Positions 25,350 through 34,656 of a stretch of DNA of 64,000 nt are shown here, piece after piece. The position numbers and the translations under genes were made by a program. Source of the stretch: Hydrogenophaga sp. (GTDB lineage Bacteria > Pseudomonadota > Gammaproteobacteria > Burkholderiales > Burkholderiaceae_C); contig NZ_JAUCZF010000005.1 in NCBI RefSeq assembly GCF_030373245.1, positions 248,001 through 312,000 of the forward strand. Direction: 5' to 3'. Position 1 is the stretch's first letter, and the number at the start of each line of letters is the position of its first letter. The notes beneath the pieces are model-generated. The model was not told where the DNA came from and made no database searches. It was given only the letters and a program-made list of their open reading frames with translations.

Positions 25350-26380
25350 GCACGCTAGCCCTGCAAGTGAGGGGGGACAGATGCTCACGCTCACGGGTCG
25401 AATGCCTCGACAATTTAGGCTTGCGCAACCGCCGTCAGCTGTTATCGACGACGCGCAGCGCAAGAGCTGACCGTATGAGCGAAATCACTGTGCAGAGCCT
25501 AGAGGAGATGGATCAGCTGCCGAACGCGCTGGACCGGACGCAGAACTTGACCAAGTGCTTATTCCGGCCAAGTAAACCACTCTATCCTGGACAAAAACGC
25601 CACAAGTTCCGATCCAGAAAGGCCAGCCATTCCGATCCAATGCTGCTACCCGATGCAACCATAGACTATCGAAAGAGGAGCAGCCGCTATGCAGCGGTTG
25701 CTGCCGGTCGAGGCCGAGAGCTGGGTTCACGGTGCTAGGCACGAAGCCGTCATCTGCTCACCCGGCAAAGCGGCGGCATCAACGATAGGTATCGAGGTAG
25801 CTCCCGTCATACAGCGAAGCAAGCCACAGGTCGCCCACCAACTCGCGATCGAATGACAGCTGCTCTAAGGGCCGAACTCACAATCTCGGCCTGTTACTGA
25901 TTGTCTGATAACGGGCCTCACAGTAACCATTACGATTGATGCGATCGGAATGGCATCATCATTGATCGTTCAAAGGCCAGTGCTCGTGCGACTGCTGCAC
26001 TTCCGAGACCGTGCGCTCAACGAGCAATGGAATATGCCCCCTTCATTCGGAGTTTGATCCATTCTTGGTGGGTTGCGGCTTTCGGTCGCGATGGGTAGAC
26101 TTCGCCAATCTGCGATGAGCAGCCACTGCATCACCGCTGCTCTGAGCCGATCGCTCGGCAACTATAGAGCCAATTGCAGTGGAATCTCGATAAATGATGG
26201 CTCCAGACCTGAACTTAGGAGTTTTTGGCCAATTATTACAAGAGCTACTTTGGTATTGTAGCGTGGCCAGTCGGTTTGCGCAGTTTAAATTGCAATACTG
26301 ATCTGACAGGTGGCTGCAGAAGCGGATATTTTGTTCATTTTCAGGCGAACTTGCGTCCTTTTTACCAACAGGGGTGTTGA
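25350..26380. other. Gene-poor AT-shifting stretch in the accessory region
   Basis: I see no convincing gene in these 1031 bases. A possible short frame, MSEITVQSLEEMDQLPNALD onward (25475-25738, 87 codons), has a natural-looking start, but its second half is built from the repeated words TTCCGATCCAG and TTCCGATCCAAT at about 25603-25640, which resemble spacer sequence of IS21-type insertion sequences. GC content falls towards the gene at 26381. Confidence 0.3.
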
Positions 26381-27547
26381 ATGAAATTATTCACATTGAC
26401 GGTCTTGGTGTTATGTATAACGACATCTGCGGCACAGGAAACCAATCTCACAGATGCACATTCATTAGAAGAGTATCTCCGACTCGCGGATCGAACACCA
26501 ATTAAGCCATCCCCTCCACCGGAATATGGAGCTGCAAGACCTGTAGATCGTTTGATGAGGCCGTGGGCTCAAAGGTTAAGCGCGGTGCCCCAGAATGAAG
26601 ATTATCGGAATTGGGAGTGGTTTGATTTTGATTTCGGACCCGGATTATCATTTTCAGCATGGAGCAGCAATTTTCATTGCTTTCAAACAGGCTATGACGT
26701 CGAGGTTGTTAAATTTGGCTCGCCTTTTTCTGGGATACCGAATTTCTCCTCCGCTATTGCCGCCAGATGTGGAATAAATCAAGAATGCACTGTAAACCAC
26801 ATCGCCACTCCAGTTTCAGGATCACAATTCCGGGTGGTGCCCGGCGGCTTCTATCGTTGGCGTGGTCGTATTGCCGTGGTTCAATGGGGTTTAGTTGAAG
26901 TCCCGTCGGGAAATTGCCCAAACCCAAGGCCGAGAGGCGCATACGAATGGTTTACTCCGACCATTCAACCAAAGCCTCCAGAAGGCTCGGACCTGAGGGA
27001 TTCCTTTGGATTCAAAGAACAGTGGTTGCCTGTGATAGCCACAGCAGGCGATATTTTTGTGGAGGGGGGTAGGCAAGAACAGGAAGACTGGCCAGAAGCC
27101 ACGAGACAAAATGATGGGCGGTTTGTTTCGATAGTCTCTAACGAAACAGGTAATGGTAGATTCTCCGTGGGGGTACCCATTCGTATCGAGAATGTAAACT
27201 ACGTTCGCAATGGAGTCATTCGTTTCGCCGCTCGAGCCCCACAAAGGTGCGAACACATCTTAACCCTTGTCTTAACAGATTATAAAAACCAGGTGTTGAG
27301 GAGGCAGCAAATCGATCGAAGAATCCTCAATGGCTCGCTAACGGCTGTTGAGATTCAAATAATTCGAAGCTCCCTCGATCTGCGTTCTTGGATTAAACAG
27401 GGGGAGGGCCAAATTGGAATGTCAGGCATACTGGCTGTTCTTGCCGAGTGTAGATCGTTAGGAGCAGGCAACATTGCCCGAGTAGAGTATGACCAGCTTT
27501 CTCTCGCGATGGAGGCCCAGACCTTCTTTAAAAGGACAGATTGGTGA
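26381..27547 (+). CDS. Secreted hypothetical protein, AT-rich
   Basis: The 388-residue protein begins with a clear signal peptide (MKLFTLTVLVLCITTSAAQE, cleavage near Ala18-Ala19). The mature part has about ten Cys residues, several in short pairs (FHCFQTGY, RCGINQECTV, PQRCEHIL), and strand-rich stretches, so a disulfide-bonded beta protein in the periplasm or outside the cell is likely. I do not recognise the family. Its GC content is clearly lower than the neighbouring core genes, which points to recent transfer. It stands alone, with a gap of more than 300 bases on both sides. Confidence 0.7.
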   Translation: MKLFTLTVLVLCITTSAAQETNLTDAHSLEEYLRLADRTPIKPSPPPEYGAARPVDRLMRPWAQRLSAVPQNEDYRNWEWFDFDFGPGLSFSAWSSNFHCFQTGYDVEVVKFGSPFSGIPNFSSAIAARCGINQECTVNHIATPVSGSQFRVVPGGFYRWRGRIAVVQWGLVEVPSGNCPNPRPRGAYEWFTPTIQPKPPEGSDLRDSFGFKEQWLPVIATAGDIFVEGGRQEQEDWPEATRQNDGRFVSIVSNETGNGRFSVGVPIRIENVNYVRNGVIRFAARAPQRCEHILTLVLTDYKNQVLRRQQIDRRILNGSLTAVEIQIIRSSLDLRSWIKQGEGQIGMSGILAVLAECRSLGAGNIARVEYDQLSLAMEAQTFFKRTDW

Positions 27548-27888
27548 CTTTGCAAAGAGACCACCTGAACCGTGCCCCTGAACTATGCGTAGGTTATCGA
27601 GCTGCCTCGTGCGACGAAGGCGCCATCAAACTTGCCGTAGTTGAGATCTACGCATAGAGGTCGGGAGTACCGCTCTCCCCCCAATGAAACTGGTCTTTCA
27701 TCCCGAGCTTGGTGCCACCTGACACACGAAAGCTGCGGGAACTACACTACTGTATAAATGTACAAACTCGCGCTTTTCCCTCATTGATGGACGCGCAACC
27801 TCCCATGACAGCTCTGACCAGAAGAAACCTGCAGGCCGCGACGAGTGGTCAGCAAAGCAGCTCAGAAGTGGTCTAACGAGATGCGAAC
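27548..27888. other. Intergenic region with a long-range inverted repeat
   Basis: No gene is seen in these 341 bases. CTATGCGTAG at 27583-27592 and CTACGCATAG at 27648-27657 are a perfect 10-base inverted repeat 55 bases apart. It could be a terminator-like stem for the preceding gene or a binding or recombination site. It lies just before the membrane-anchored/Abi_C/DUF5677-like gene group. Confidence 0.4.
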
Positions 27889-28545
27889 GTGACTGACGCA
27901 AACGTCTCCGCCATCATCAGCGCTGCCTCTGGTCTAGCGGGCGTTGCGATCGGCGCATTGTTGACATACCTACGCGAGAGACGCGCCGAGCGGATCAAGG
28001 ATGACAGAGACGGGTCATACCTCGCGATCCTCGTCGTCTCCCACCTCGATCGGTTCACCAATGGCTGCTGGCATGTTGCGCTTGACGACGGCACATCCGA
28101 AGGACGCCCTGCAGGCGACGACGGCGTGTACCACCAGACGACAGTCAAGACTCCCGAGTTCAAGCCACTGGATATCAAGGTCGAGTGGAGAGTCCTACCG
28201 AAGAACCTTATGTACGACATCCTGCAGATTCCAGACAAGCAGGAGCACCTAGACGCCCAGATCGCTGGCGCTGGCGAGTTCGCCGATCCGCCCGACTACA
28301 CCGACTTCTTCTGGCGGCGACGGCGTGACTATGCGGAGCTAGGGCTTCATGTGTCTGGCGTCGCGAAGCGATTGCGCAGGCACGCCAAGATGCCGATCGA
28401 GGAGAGCCCGCCTGGAGAGTGGAATCGAGATGTCTCGTTGCAAGAGGTCATCGACAAGATCGACCAAACCCGCGCGGCTTACGAGAAGCGAGCGGCTGAC
28501 GCGTGGGAGAAAGAAGAACGCCCGACGATTGCTGACCCGAAATGA
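27889..28545 (+). CDS. Membrane-anchored hypothetical protein, possible defence module gene 1
   Basis: The 218-residue protein has one N-terminal membrane helix (about residues 6-26, VSAIISAASGLAGVAIGALL) followed by a basic RERRAERIK stop-transfer and a soluble cytoplasmic domain with FWRRRRDYAELGLHVSGVAK and a charged C-terminal helix. The family is not recognised. Small proteins of this design are often found beside phage-defence genes. It is followed, after 145 bases, by the Abi_C-like gene in the same direction. Confidence 0.65.
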   Translation: MTDANVSAIISAASGLAGVAIGALLTYLRERRAERIKDDRDGSYLAILVVSHLDRFTNGCWHVALDDGTSEGRPAGDDGVYHQTTVKTPEFKPLDIKVEWRVLPKNLMYDILQIPDKQEHLDAQIAGAGEFADPPDYTDFFWRRRRDYAELGLHVSGVAKRLRRHAKMPIEESPPGEWNRDVSLQEVIDKIDQTRAAYEKRAADAWEKEERPTIADPK

Positions 28546-28690
28546 AGCTCACGAACCTTCTGCTCGCAGGCACCGGACATTGCATAGACCTAACGCGCAG
28601 GACGGAACATCTGCTTTAGGCAAACGCTTTGAGGATGTTTTCGATGTTCGGCACGTGGGCGTTTCTGCCTCAATCACTGAGAATGTCGGA

Positions 28691-29440
28691 ATGAAGCACC
28701 GATTTGAAAGCCACTATACGGAGGCCGCGTCATTGCAAAACCTCATGGTCGCAATCGCTCAAGGCGGGAAAGAGGGCGAGGCTGACTATGTTCGACTTCG
28801 ACAGGCTTTGATCGGCGACCCCACAATAGAGCCGCTTCTACCTATCTTCGTGAAGACCTGCCGAACAAAGTTGCAGTTCTGGGGGTACATCCAACCGATA
28901 TCCAAGACGTACAAGGGGAGACGGGAGCACATTTATGGAGCGTTTCTGCGTCTGCTGGACTTTCTTGAGAAGGGCGGTAGCGCTCCAGCGGACAAGAACG
29001 TTACAGGCGTGCTTGAGAAGTTTGACGCAGCTCACGTGCACGCCGCCTGGGCGAAAGCCTTGGAGCGTCGAACGGCTGATCCCGAAGGGGCCATCACCTC
29101 TTCTCGCACGCTCTTGGAATCGGTCTGCAAGCACATCCTGGACGAGGAAGAGGTCGCATACGACGATAAGGACGACCTCCCGAAGCTCTATCGCAAAACG
29201 GCGGAGAAACTGAACATCGCCCCGTCACAGCACACGGAGGACGTGTTCAAGATGATCCTAGGCGGCTGTACTGCGGTAGTGGAGGGTTTGGGCACACTGC
29301 GTAATCGGTTAAGCGACGCACACGGCAAGGGCAAGATTGCTGCAAGGCCGCAGCCCCGACACGCGGAGCTGGCCGTGAACCTCTCAGGAGCGCTGACGCA
29401 ATTTGTGCTGTCAACGTGGGAAGCTCGCAACGACAAGTAG
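28691..29440 (+). CDS. Abi_C-like abortive infection protein with HEPN-type motif
   Basis: The 249-residue protein has an N-terminal helical region (1-115) and a C-terminal domain like the Abi_C family of abortive-infection proteins: ITSSRTLLESVCKHILDEEE near 135-154, LPKLYRKTAEKLNIAPSQHT at 163-182, then LGTLRNRLSDAHGKG. Arg204-Asn205 and His211 form an RNx5H motif, the active-site signature of HEPN ribonucleases. The ATG at 28691 was chosen because the frame further upstream overlaps the previous gene without conservation. Its stop is two bases before the next start, so the two are co-translated. RNA cleavage on phage infection is an inference. Confidence 0.75.
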   Translation: MKHRFESHYTEAASLQNLMVAIAQGGKEGEADYVRLRQALIGDPTIEPLLPIFVKTCRTKLQFWGYIQPISKTYKGRREHIYGAFLRLLDFLEKGGSAPADKNVTGVLEKFDAAHVHAAWAKALERRTADPEGAITSSRTLLESVCKHILDEEEVAYDDKDDLPKLYRKTAEKLNIAPSQHTEDVFKMILGGCTAVVEGLGTLRNRLSDAHGKGKIAARPQPRHAELAVNLSGALTQFVLSTWEARNDK

Positions 29441-29441
29441 C

Positions 29442-30281
29442 ATGGACAAGCAAGTCGAACAGCTCAAGGAGCTTCGCACGATCATCGCTGGTCAGCAGGA
29501 GCTCCTCCGTATAGCGCTGTACCTTATGACCGAGGGGCCAATCAAATACGCAGACACTGAGCTGAAATGCGAACTGGCGGAAGACCAAGTACGAGCTACA
29601 ACGGCGGTCGCAATGGGAGCGGGACAGTCCCTTAACACCATCATGAAGCTCTCTGAGGGCGAGGGCATTGTTGTCCGTGACCTATACCCGATCGCTCGCT
29701 CAGTGGTCGAAGGCTTCATCAACGCAGCATTCTTCGTGACGCAACCTGTCGAGGTTTCTCAGCGCGCTCTGGAGCACAGGCACTTCGCAGCATGGAAGCA
29801 TCACAACCGCATCATCGGCAGCGGGGACTTCATGATCGCGCTCGGTGTACGGGACCCGAAAGCCCAAGCCGCCAAGCTGTTTCCTGACTTCGCTGAAAAG
29901 GGCAAGGAATCTTGGACATCCTTGGATGCAGTGAGCCGCATCAACAAGATCGGGAAAGTCGTCAGCGCGTCTGGAGGTGCTTTGATGGGCGCTTATGGGG
30001 GCATCTATGCTGTGTCTTCGGAAGTCATCCACGGCTCCGTGTACGGAATGAGCTACTTCTTCTCAGCACATAGGAAGGAAGAGACTGTTGAAGCATTCCG
30101 GTCGGCAACTGTCGAACAGGTTATCGACATACTGATTGCTGTCTCGCATGCTTCAAGCGGTTTTCTCTCAGCATTTGCGAACGTGCAGAAGCTGGGGCAG
30201 TTCGTGTTGGCGGAGCACGAAATGTTCAAACGGCTGTTCAAGGTCTCAACTGGAGACGATTGGGGCGACCCCGACGTCTAG
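29442..30281 (+). CDS. DUF5677-like protein, possible partner of the Abi_C gene
   Basis: The 279-residue mostly helical protein has the blocks IVVRDLYPIARSVVEGFINA and GIYAVSSEVIHGSVYGM, which resemble the DUF5677 family (Arg/Glu in the first block and a conserved His in the second). The ATG at 29442 directly follows the Abi_C stop with one base between. DUF5677 proteins have no settled biochemical role. The tight coupling suggests a two-protein or three-protein unit, perhaps toxin plus sensor or antitoxin. Confidence 0.6.
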   Translation: MDKQVEQLKELRTIIAGQQELLRIALYLMTEGPIKYADTELKCELAEDQVRATTAVAMGAGQSLNTIMKLSEGEGIVVRDLYPIARSVVEGFINAAFFVTQPVEVSQRALEHRHFAAWKHHNRIIGSGDFMIALGVRDPKAQAAKLFPDFAEKGKESWTSLDAVSRINKIGKVVSASGGALMGAYGGIYAVSSEVIHGSVYGMSYFFSAHRKEETVEAFRSATVEQVIDILIAVSHASSGFLSAFANVQKLGQFVLAEHEMFKRLFKVSTGDDWGDPDV

Positions 30282-30310
30282 CGAATCTTGCTGTGGCTGT
30301 TGGCAACTAC

Positions 30311-30967
30311 TTAGTCTTTCCACATCAGGAAGAAGCGCGTCAGCGAGTCCTCTGAATTGAACGTGAGCTTCGCCGTGTACGACATGTGTGGCCAATGATG
30401 GATGCCGGTCGCCTCGTCGTTGAGCAGCGCTACGTACTTCACTTCCACGGTCGACTTGTTGCCGTCCTTGATGTTCTCCCGGCACCACATGAGAACCTCG
30501 AACAGCGCCGGATCAATACGATCCCTTGAGTTGATCGCAGTTCCGACGACCTCAAGCGTGTCACCATTCCGGTCCCAACGGAACGTAGCCTTGTAGTTCG
30601 GGTAACTGCGCGGGTCATGATCAGCCAATTCTTCGGGGCGAAGCACCGCACCAGGTCCGTGGATGTTTTTGGTTTCACCCTTATCGAACTTGATCGTGAA
30701 GCGAAATCCACCATTGGGAGCACTCGGCGCAACATGCTCAACGATACCGGCACCGAAAATGCGGTGGACCACTCGGGAACCCACCTTGAACTCACTTTCG
30801 CCTACTAGCTTGAGGGATATCTTGCCTGTCGGCGAGAACTGCGGCTCTTTGGCGATGGCAGCATTTGTGGCGAGCGCGGTGGCCTCTGCTTCGGAGTCTG
30901 CCGCGATCTGCACCGCGATGGTCTTGTGGTGAACCAGATCGACCTTCGCGTCATAAAACTTGGTCAT
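30311..30967 (-). CDS. Hypothetical protein with a UvrD-C/Tudor-like segment
   Basis: The 217-residue protein starts at the ATG at 30967 with a strong AGGAGGAAAC ribosome site. Residues 1-50 (FYDAKVDLVHHKTIAVQIAA) look like a short strand-helix domain. Residues about 60-105 contain SRVVHRIFGAGIVEHV and FTIKFDKGETKNI, a small SH3/Tudor-like barrel like the one at the C-terminus of UvrD/PcrA helicases. The rest is strand-rich and unassigned. It converges with the DUF5677-like gene (30 bases between stops). No function is proposed. Confidence 0.65.
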   Translation of the reverse strand: MTKFYDAKVDLVHHKTIAVQIAADSEAEATALATNAAIAKEPQFSPTGKISLKLVGESEFKVGSRVVHRIFGAGIVEHVAPSAPNGGFRFTIKFDKGETKNIHGPGAVLRPEELADHDPRSYPNYKATFRWDRNGDTLEVVGTAINSRDRIDPALFEVLMWCRENIKDGNKSTVEVKYVALLNDEATGIHHWPHMSYTAKLTFNSEDSLTRFFLMWKD

Positions 30968-31223
30968 GTTTCCTCCTGTGAAGCACACTCTATCAGGAGC
31001 CAAAGGGACCAGATACGGCACTGAACCCTGAACGGCGGCTTGCAACGAAAGCCGACACCCGCAAGATGGGCATGACCAACTGCAACCAGCCTTCAAGCGA
31101 CCTTCGATTCTTCAAGTTCGGCTGTGCAGCGTTAGCAGCCATCGACCCACGACCTGTGACTGATTGGTGTGGGCCTCAAGGAAATTTGGTCAAGTCCGAT
31201 CACAGGAACCCAATTGATTAGGA

Positions 31224-32054
31224 CTAGCCGTTGTACGCGGCTTGCAACCGTGACTTGGAAAGAGCTCGCGATAAAGCAGAACTGTTTTCATACCCAGCCA
31301 GACGAGCGGCCTCCTTTAGCCCTTTGCCCAAATCTACTGCACGCTGGGCAATCGCCAAACGAACGGCCGCCAGATATTTTCCTGGCGGGCGTCGCATCGT
31401 TTCATGGAACCTGTTTGCGAAGGCCGTTCGTGACATGCCAGCCTCATGAGCAAGAAGCTCCAGGTCCCAGCCAAACGCCGGACGCTGGTGCATCGCCACC
31501 AGTGCTTTGGCAATGCGGGGATCAGCCAAGCCATTGAACAGGCCACCCTCCTTGGCTACGGGGTGAGCGACGAGGTAACGCAAAAGTCCGATGAACAAAA
31601 TGTCACCTGCTCGGTTGAGCAAGGCGGGATGACCGCAACGCGGCGCATTCAACTCGGACTCGATCATGGCCACTGCCAAACGCAAGGCAGGCTCATCATC
31701 GGCAAGCGACACGGTTCGCGGTTGCGCAAATTCCTCCAGAAAAAGAGTGGCCACTGGGCCCGTTAGTTGCACGTGGGCTCTGATTAGGCGATTTGGATCG
31801 CTTGCCGAGAAATTGTGGAGCACAAAGGATTGACTGGCATGAACCGCAACCAGGGCAGGTGACTCAACCTTCAAAGAGGAGTCCCCAATCTCCAGCTCGG
31901 CACTTCCACAAGTCAGAAACCACAGCTGTAAAGCGCTGTCATTGTCCGGGTACTGCGCCCCTTGCAGGCGCTCTTGTGATGACAAACCGAGCGTCACCAC
32001 GGGTGCCAACCCATCCAGAAGGGCGGACAGGCGGTCCAATTTGTTGTCGTTCAT
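31224..32054 (-). CDS. AraC family transcriptional regulator
   Basis: The 276-residue protein has an N-terminal cupin-type effector domain (about 20-150, with LQLWFLTCGSAELEIGDSSL) and a C-terminal double helix-turn-helix (WDLELLAHEAGMSRTAFANR, then RLAIAQRAVDLGKGLKEAAR) ending AGYENSSALSRALSK. Residues such as MRRPPGKYLAAVRL are typical of the CFA/cupin-6 AraC group. It is divergent from the redoxin-panE pair across 109 AT-rich bases and probably regulates them in response to an unknown signal. Confidence 0.92.
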   Translation of the reverse strand: MNDNKLDRLSALLDGLAPVVTLGLSSQERLQGAQYPDNDSALQLWFLTCGSAELEIGDSSLKVESPALVAVHASQSFVLHNFSASDPNRLIRAHVQLTGPVATLFLEEFAQPRTVSLADDEPALRLAVAMIESELNAPRCGHPALLNRAGDILFIGLLRYLVAHPVAKEGGLFNGLADPRIAKALVAMHQRPAFGWDLELLAHEAGMSRTAFANRFHETMRRPPGKYLAAVRLAIAQRAVDLGKGLKEAARLAGYENSSALSRALSKSRLQAAYNG

Positions 32055-32163
32055 TATGTACGAAATGCAATCGTTTATGAATTTTAAGTTGCAAATCATA
32101 CGCCACACTCAGATCCACGTCATCCATCCTGAGAAGACAGCTCCCATTTTGAAAGGACTTCCC

Positions 32164-32712
32164 ATGAGCACCCTCGCTTTGACTCCCCGCCAGCCTGTGC
32201 CCGCATTGAACATCCCTCTTGTTAGGGGTGGAAGATACGTACTGGGCGCCTCACCCGCCCCCACGTTTGAGCTGGTCGTGTTTTACCGGGGCCTGCATTG
32301 CCCCATCTGCGCCAAGTACCTGATGGAACTCGAGCGCCTGATGCCCGAGTTTGAAAAACGCGGTGTGCAGGTTGTCGCCGTCAGCAGCGACACCGCCGAA
32401 CGCGCCCAGGCGATGGCGGACAAGATCAAAGCGGAGCACCTGCGTGTGGGCTACGAACTCAGCCTGCAAGGCGCACGTCAGTGGGGTCTGTACATCAGCA
32501 CTTCCCGAGGTCAGACCTCGATTGGCATTGAAGAGCCCGCGCTGTTCAGCGAACCGGGCGTGTTCATCATCCGGCCTGACGGCACGCTCTACTACGGGTC
32601 TACGCAGACCATGCCGTTTGCGCGTCCGCAATTCCAGGATCTGCTGGGGGCCATCGACTTTGCAGTGGCCAAGGACTATCCAGCGCGTGGCGAATACACC
32701 GGTGCACTTTGA
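32164..32712 (+). CDS. Peroxiredoxin-like redoxin family protein
   Basis: The 182-residue protein has the thioredoxin fold of the AhpC/TSA superfamily with VVFYRGLHCPICAKYLMELE near residues 37-56. Its CPIC motif holds a peroxidatic or redox-active Cys pair in the position used by the RGxWCPxC group. The end has the TLYYG...MPFARP blocks. It may reduce peroxides or disulfides. The ATG at 32164 has AAAGGA upstream and is preferred over longer frames. It forms a unit with panE, seven bases downstream. Confidence 0.87.
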   Translation: MSTLALTPRQPVPALNIPLVRGGRYVLGASPAPTFELVVFYRGLHCPICAKYLMELERLMPEFEKRGVQVVAVSSDTAERAQAMADKIKAEHLRVGYELSLQGARQWGLYISTSRGQTSIGIEEPALFSEPGVFIIRPDGTLYYGSTQTMPFARPQFQDLLGAIDFAVAKDYPARGEYTGAL

Positions 32713-32718
32713 ACAGAA

Positions 32719-33654
32719 ATGAGCTCATCCATGAAAATCCTGATCCTGGGCGCCGGTGGCATCGGCGGCTATTTCGGCGCCCACCTGATACGGGCTGGTG
32801 CGAACGTCACTTACCTGGTGCGTGACAAACGCAAAGCGCTCATCGATGCCCAAGGGCTGCGGGTGGAAACCCCGCAGGGTGCATTTGTGGTGCAGCCGCA
32901 AACCGTCACCGCTCAAGACATCCAGCCCGAATACGACCTGATTCTCCTGGCACCGAAGTCTTACGACCTGGATGACGCCCTGCACTCATTGAAAGGCGCG
33001 TTGGGTCAAGGCATCGTTCTGCCCTTTTTGAACGGACGGGATCATCTGGACAAACTGGATGCGCTGCTGGGCCAAGAGCGGGTGATGGGTGGCGTAGCCC
33101 ACATCGCAGCCACGATCACGCCCGATGGTGCCATCCGCCAACTGACCGACATGCACCGCCTGACCGTTGGGGCCCGGCACCCCTCACATCAAGAAGTCGC
33201 CTCTGACTTCATCGAACTGTGCAGGAAAGCCCCTTTCGACAGCTTGCTGGCTGACGACATTGAACAGGTGCTCTGGGACAAGTGGGTCTTTCTGGCCACC
33301 CTGGCCGGCATGACCACACTGTGTCGTGGCTCGGTCGGAGACATCGTGGCAACGCCTTATGGCCAAGCGACAACAGTGCAGATGTACGAGGAGTGCTGCC
33401 GTGTGGCCCACGCGTCCGGCCGCGCCATCAGCGCCGCGGCTTCCGCCAAGGCGCTCGAGATGCTCACCGCCACGGGATCATCGTTCACCGCATCCATGCT
33501 CAGAGATTTGCTGGATGGTCAGAACACCGAGCACGATCACATCTTGGGGGCCATGATTCGCCGAGGCCAAAGCCTGACGTGCTCGACTCCCCTCTTGGGA
33601 GTGGCGCATACGAACATGGCGATCCATGCGGTGCGCTTGGTGTCAAAAACTTGA
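32719..33654 (+). CDS. panE: Ketopantoate reductase family (PanE/ApbA) protein
   Basis: The 311-residue protein opens with ILILGAGGIGGYFGAHLIRA, a Rossmann NADPH-binding motif, and has LLAPKSYDLDDAL, the LPFLNGRDHLDKL block, and the helical C-terminal domain with DKWVFLATLAGMTTLCRG, where the catalytic Lys and neighbouring residues of ketopantoate reductases sit. It may reduce 2-dehydropantoate or a similar keto acid; paralogues outside pantothenate clusters often act on other substrates. The start could also be the ATG at 32731. It is paired with the redoxin gene under the AraC regulator. Confidence 0.85.
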   Translation: MSSSMKILILGAGGIGGYFGAHLIRAGANVTYLVRDKRKALIDAQGLRVETPQGAFVVQPQTVTAQDIQPEYDLILLAPKSYDLDDALHSLKGALGQGIVLPFLNGRDHLDKLDALLGQERVMGGVAHIAATITPDGAIRQLTDMHRLTVGARHPSHQEVASDFIELCRKAPFDSLLADDIEQVLWDKWVFLATLAGMTTLCRGSVGDIVATPYGQATTVQMYEECCRVAHASGRAISAAASAKALEMLTATGSSFTASMLRDLLDGQNTEHDHILGAMIRRGQSLTCSTPLLGVAHTNMAIHAVRLVSKT

Positions 33655-34149
33655 GCTTCCCAGCACCCTCCCATGAATCCACAGCATCCACGAAGTTAGC
33701 TTTGGGGCTCTAAGTCCGCCTGTGTGGACGTCCGAATTAAGGCAGAGGACTAAACCTCGCGTGGTCGTCTTCGAGCGGGAACGGTTGGTTGACGGCACTG
33801 ATGCATGTGCCGATGTGGTGAATTGAGGCAATTGTTCGTCCCGTCTGACTGCAATCAGCCTTCAACGGGCATTGGTTTTAAACTGACCAAATCTGCCTGT
33901 CGGCTGGCACCGTCCGTCGGCTGTCAGTCTGATGCCTCCTCATTTCTCTGGGCGACTTCCTCTCCCCACTTTTCAACGATCGACGTTTTGTCTACGTCGG
34001 CTGGCACTCCACCGTTTGAGCCCCGCGCCAGGAGTATTCATAATGATGCCGGGCTTGGTCTTCACCATGCCCATCCTCCCTGGAGTCGCGTCACTGCGAT
34101 TCAATTTGCCCGGCTCTCGCCGGGCTTCTTTTTGGAAGATGCCGCAAGG
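33655..34149. other. Intergenic region with a rho-independent terminator
   Basis: I see no supported gene in these 495 bases; short frames on both strands show no family features. Close to the right end, GCCCGGC-TCTC-GCCGGGC at 34108-34125 is followed by TTCTTTTT, a good rightward terminator. It stands 24 bases before the nuclease ATG, so either it ends a short non-coding transcript or it attenuates the nuclease gene. Confidence 0.45.
34108..34133 (+). terminator. Hairpin terminator or attenuator before the nuclease gene
   Basis: A perfect 7-base GC stem with a TCTC loop, GCCCGGC/GCCGGGC, is followed by TTCTTTTT. Its place just upstream of the start at 34150 would stop transcription reaching the nuclease unless a promoter lies inside it or the hairpin is regulated. 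Confidence 0.65.
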
Positions 34150-34656
34150 ATGTTTTGTCGAAAAATTGGCGCACTGATTCTGGCGCTGGTCGTGGTCGTG
34201 CCCCTTGCTTGGGCGGACATCCTGGTCGGCAAGGTTGTTGCCGTTGCCGACGGCGACACGATCACCGTGCTCGATGACACCAAAGTCCAGCACAAGATTC
34301 GGCTTGCTGGCATTGATGCGCCCGAGAGAAAGCAGCCGTTTGGCCAACGCGCCAAAGAGCAGCTTTCAGATCTGGTGTTCGGCAAGAGCGTCCAGGTTGA
34401 AACCGAGAAGGTGGACCGGTACGGGCGTCAGATTGGCAAGGTGCTGATCGACGGCCGAGATGCCAATCTGGCCATGGTCACCGCCGGCATGGCCTGGCAC
34501 TACAAGAAATACCAGACAGAGCAGGCTTCCTCAGACCGTCTCATGTACGCCAGCGCCGAAGAACACGCGCGCGCAGGCCGGGTAGGTCTTTGGCGGGAGC
34601 CAGCGCCGGTAGCGCCGTGGGACTGGAGACGAGGGGAACGACAGGCAGGTCAGTAG
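34150..34656 (+). CDS. Secreted thermonuclease-like nuclease (SNase fold)
   Basis: The 168-residue protein has a signal sequence (CRKIGALILALVVVVPLAWA) followed by a staphylococcal-nuclease domain: VVAVADGDTITVL, IRLAGIDAPERKQPFGQRAK (Arg and Asp of the active site, then catalytic Glu), VETEKVDRYGRQIGKV (second Arg), and GLWREPAPVAPWDWRR at the end, typical of bacterial secreted SNase-like proteins. It degrades DNA or RNA with calcium. Whether it is plasmid- or island-derived is unclear; similar genes occur on conjugative plasmids. Start ATG at 34150. Confidence 0.9.
   Translation: MFCRKIGALILALVVVVPLAWADILVGKVVAVADGDTITVLDDTKVQHKIRLAGIDAPERKQPFGQRAKEQLSDLVFGKSVQVETEKVDRYGRQIGKVLIDGRDANLAMVTAGMAWHYKKYQTEQASSDRLMYASAEEHARAGRVGLWREPAPVAPWDWRRGERQAGQ

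Noticed and set aside
25475-25738. 87-codon ORF starting MSEITVQSLEEMDQLPNALD
   Set aside because: The second half is made of repeated TTCCGATCC words typical of mobile-element spacer DNA, and I see no homologous block.
28560-28612. Possible short attC-like pair ACCTAAC...TTTAGGC before the Abi_C-like gene
   Set aside because: Only about 44 bases long, and the right end lacks the GTT of the core site, so it does not fit attC well.
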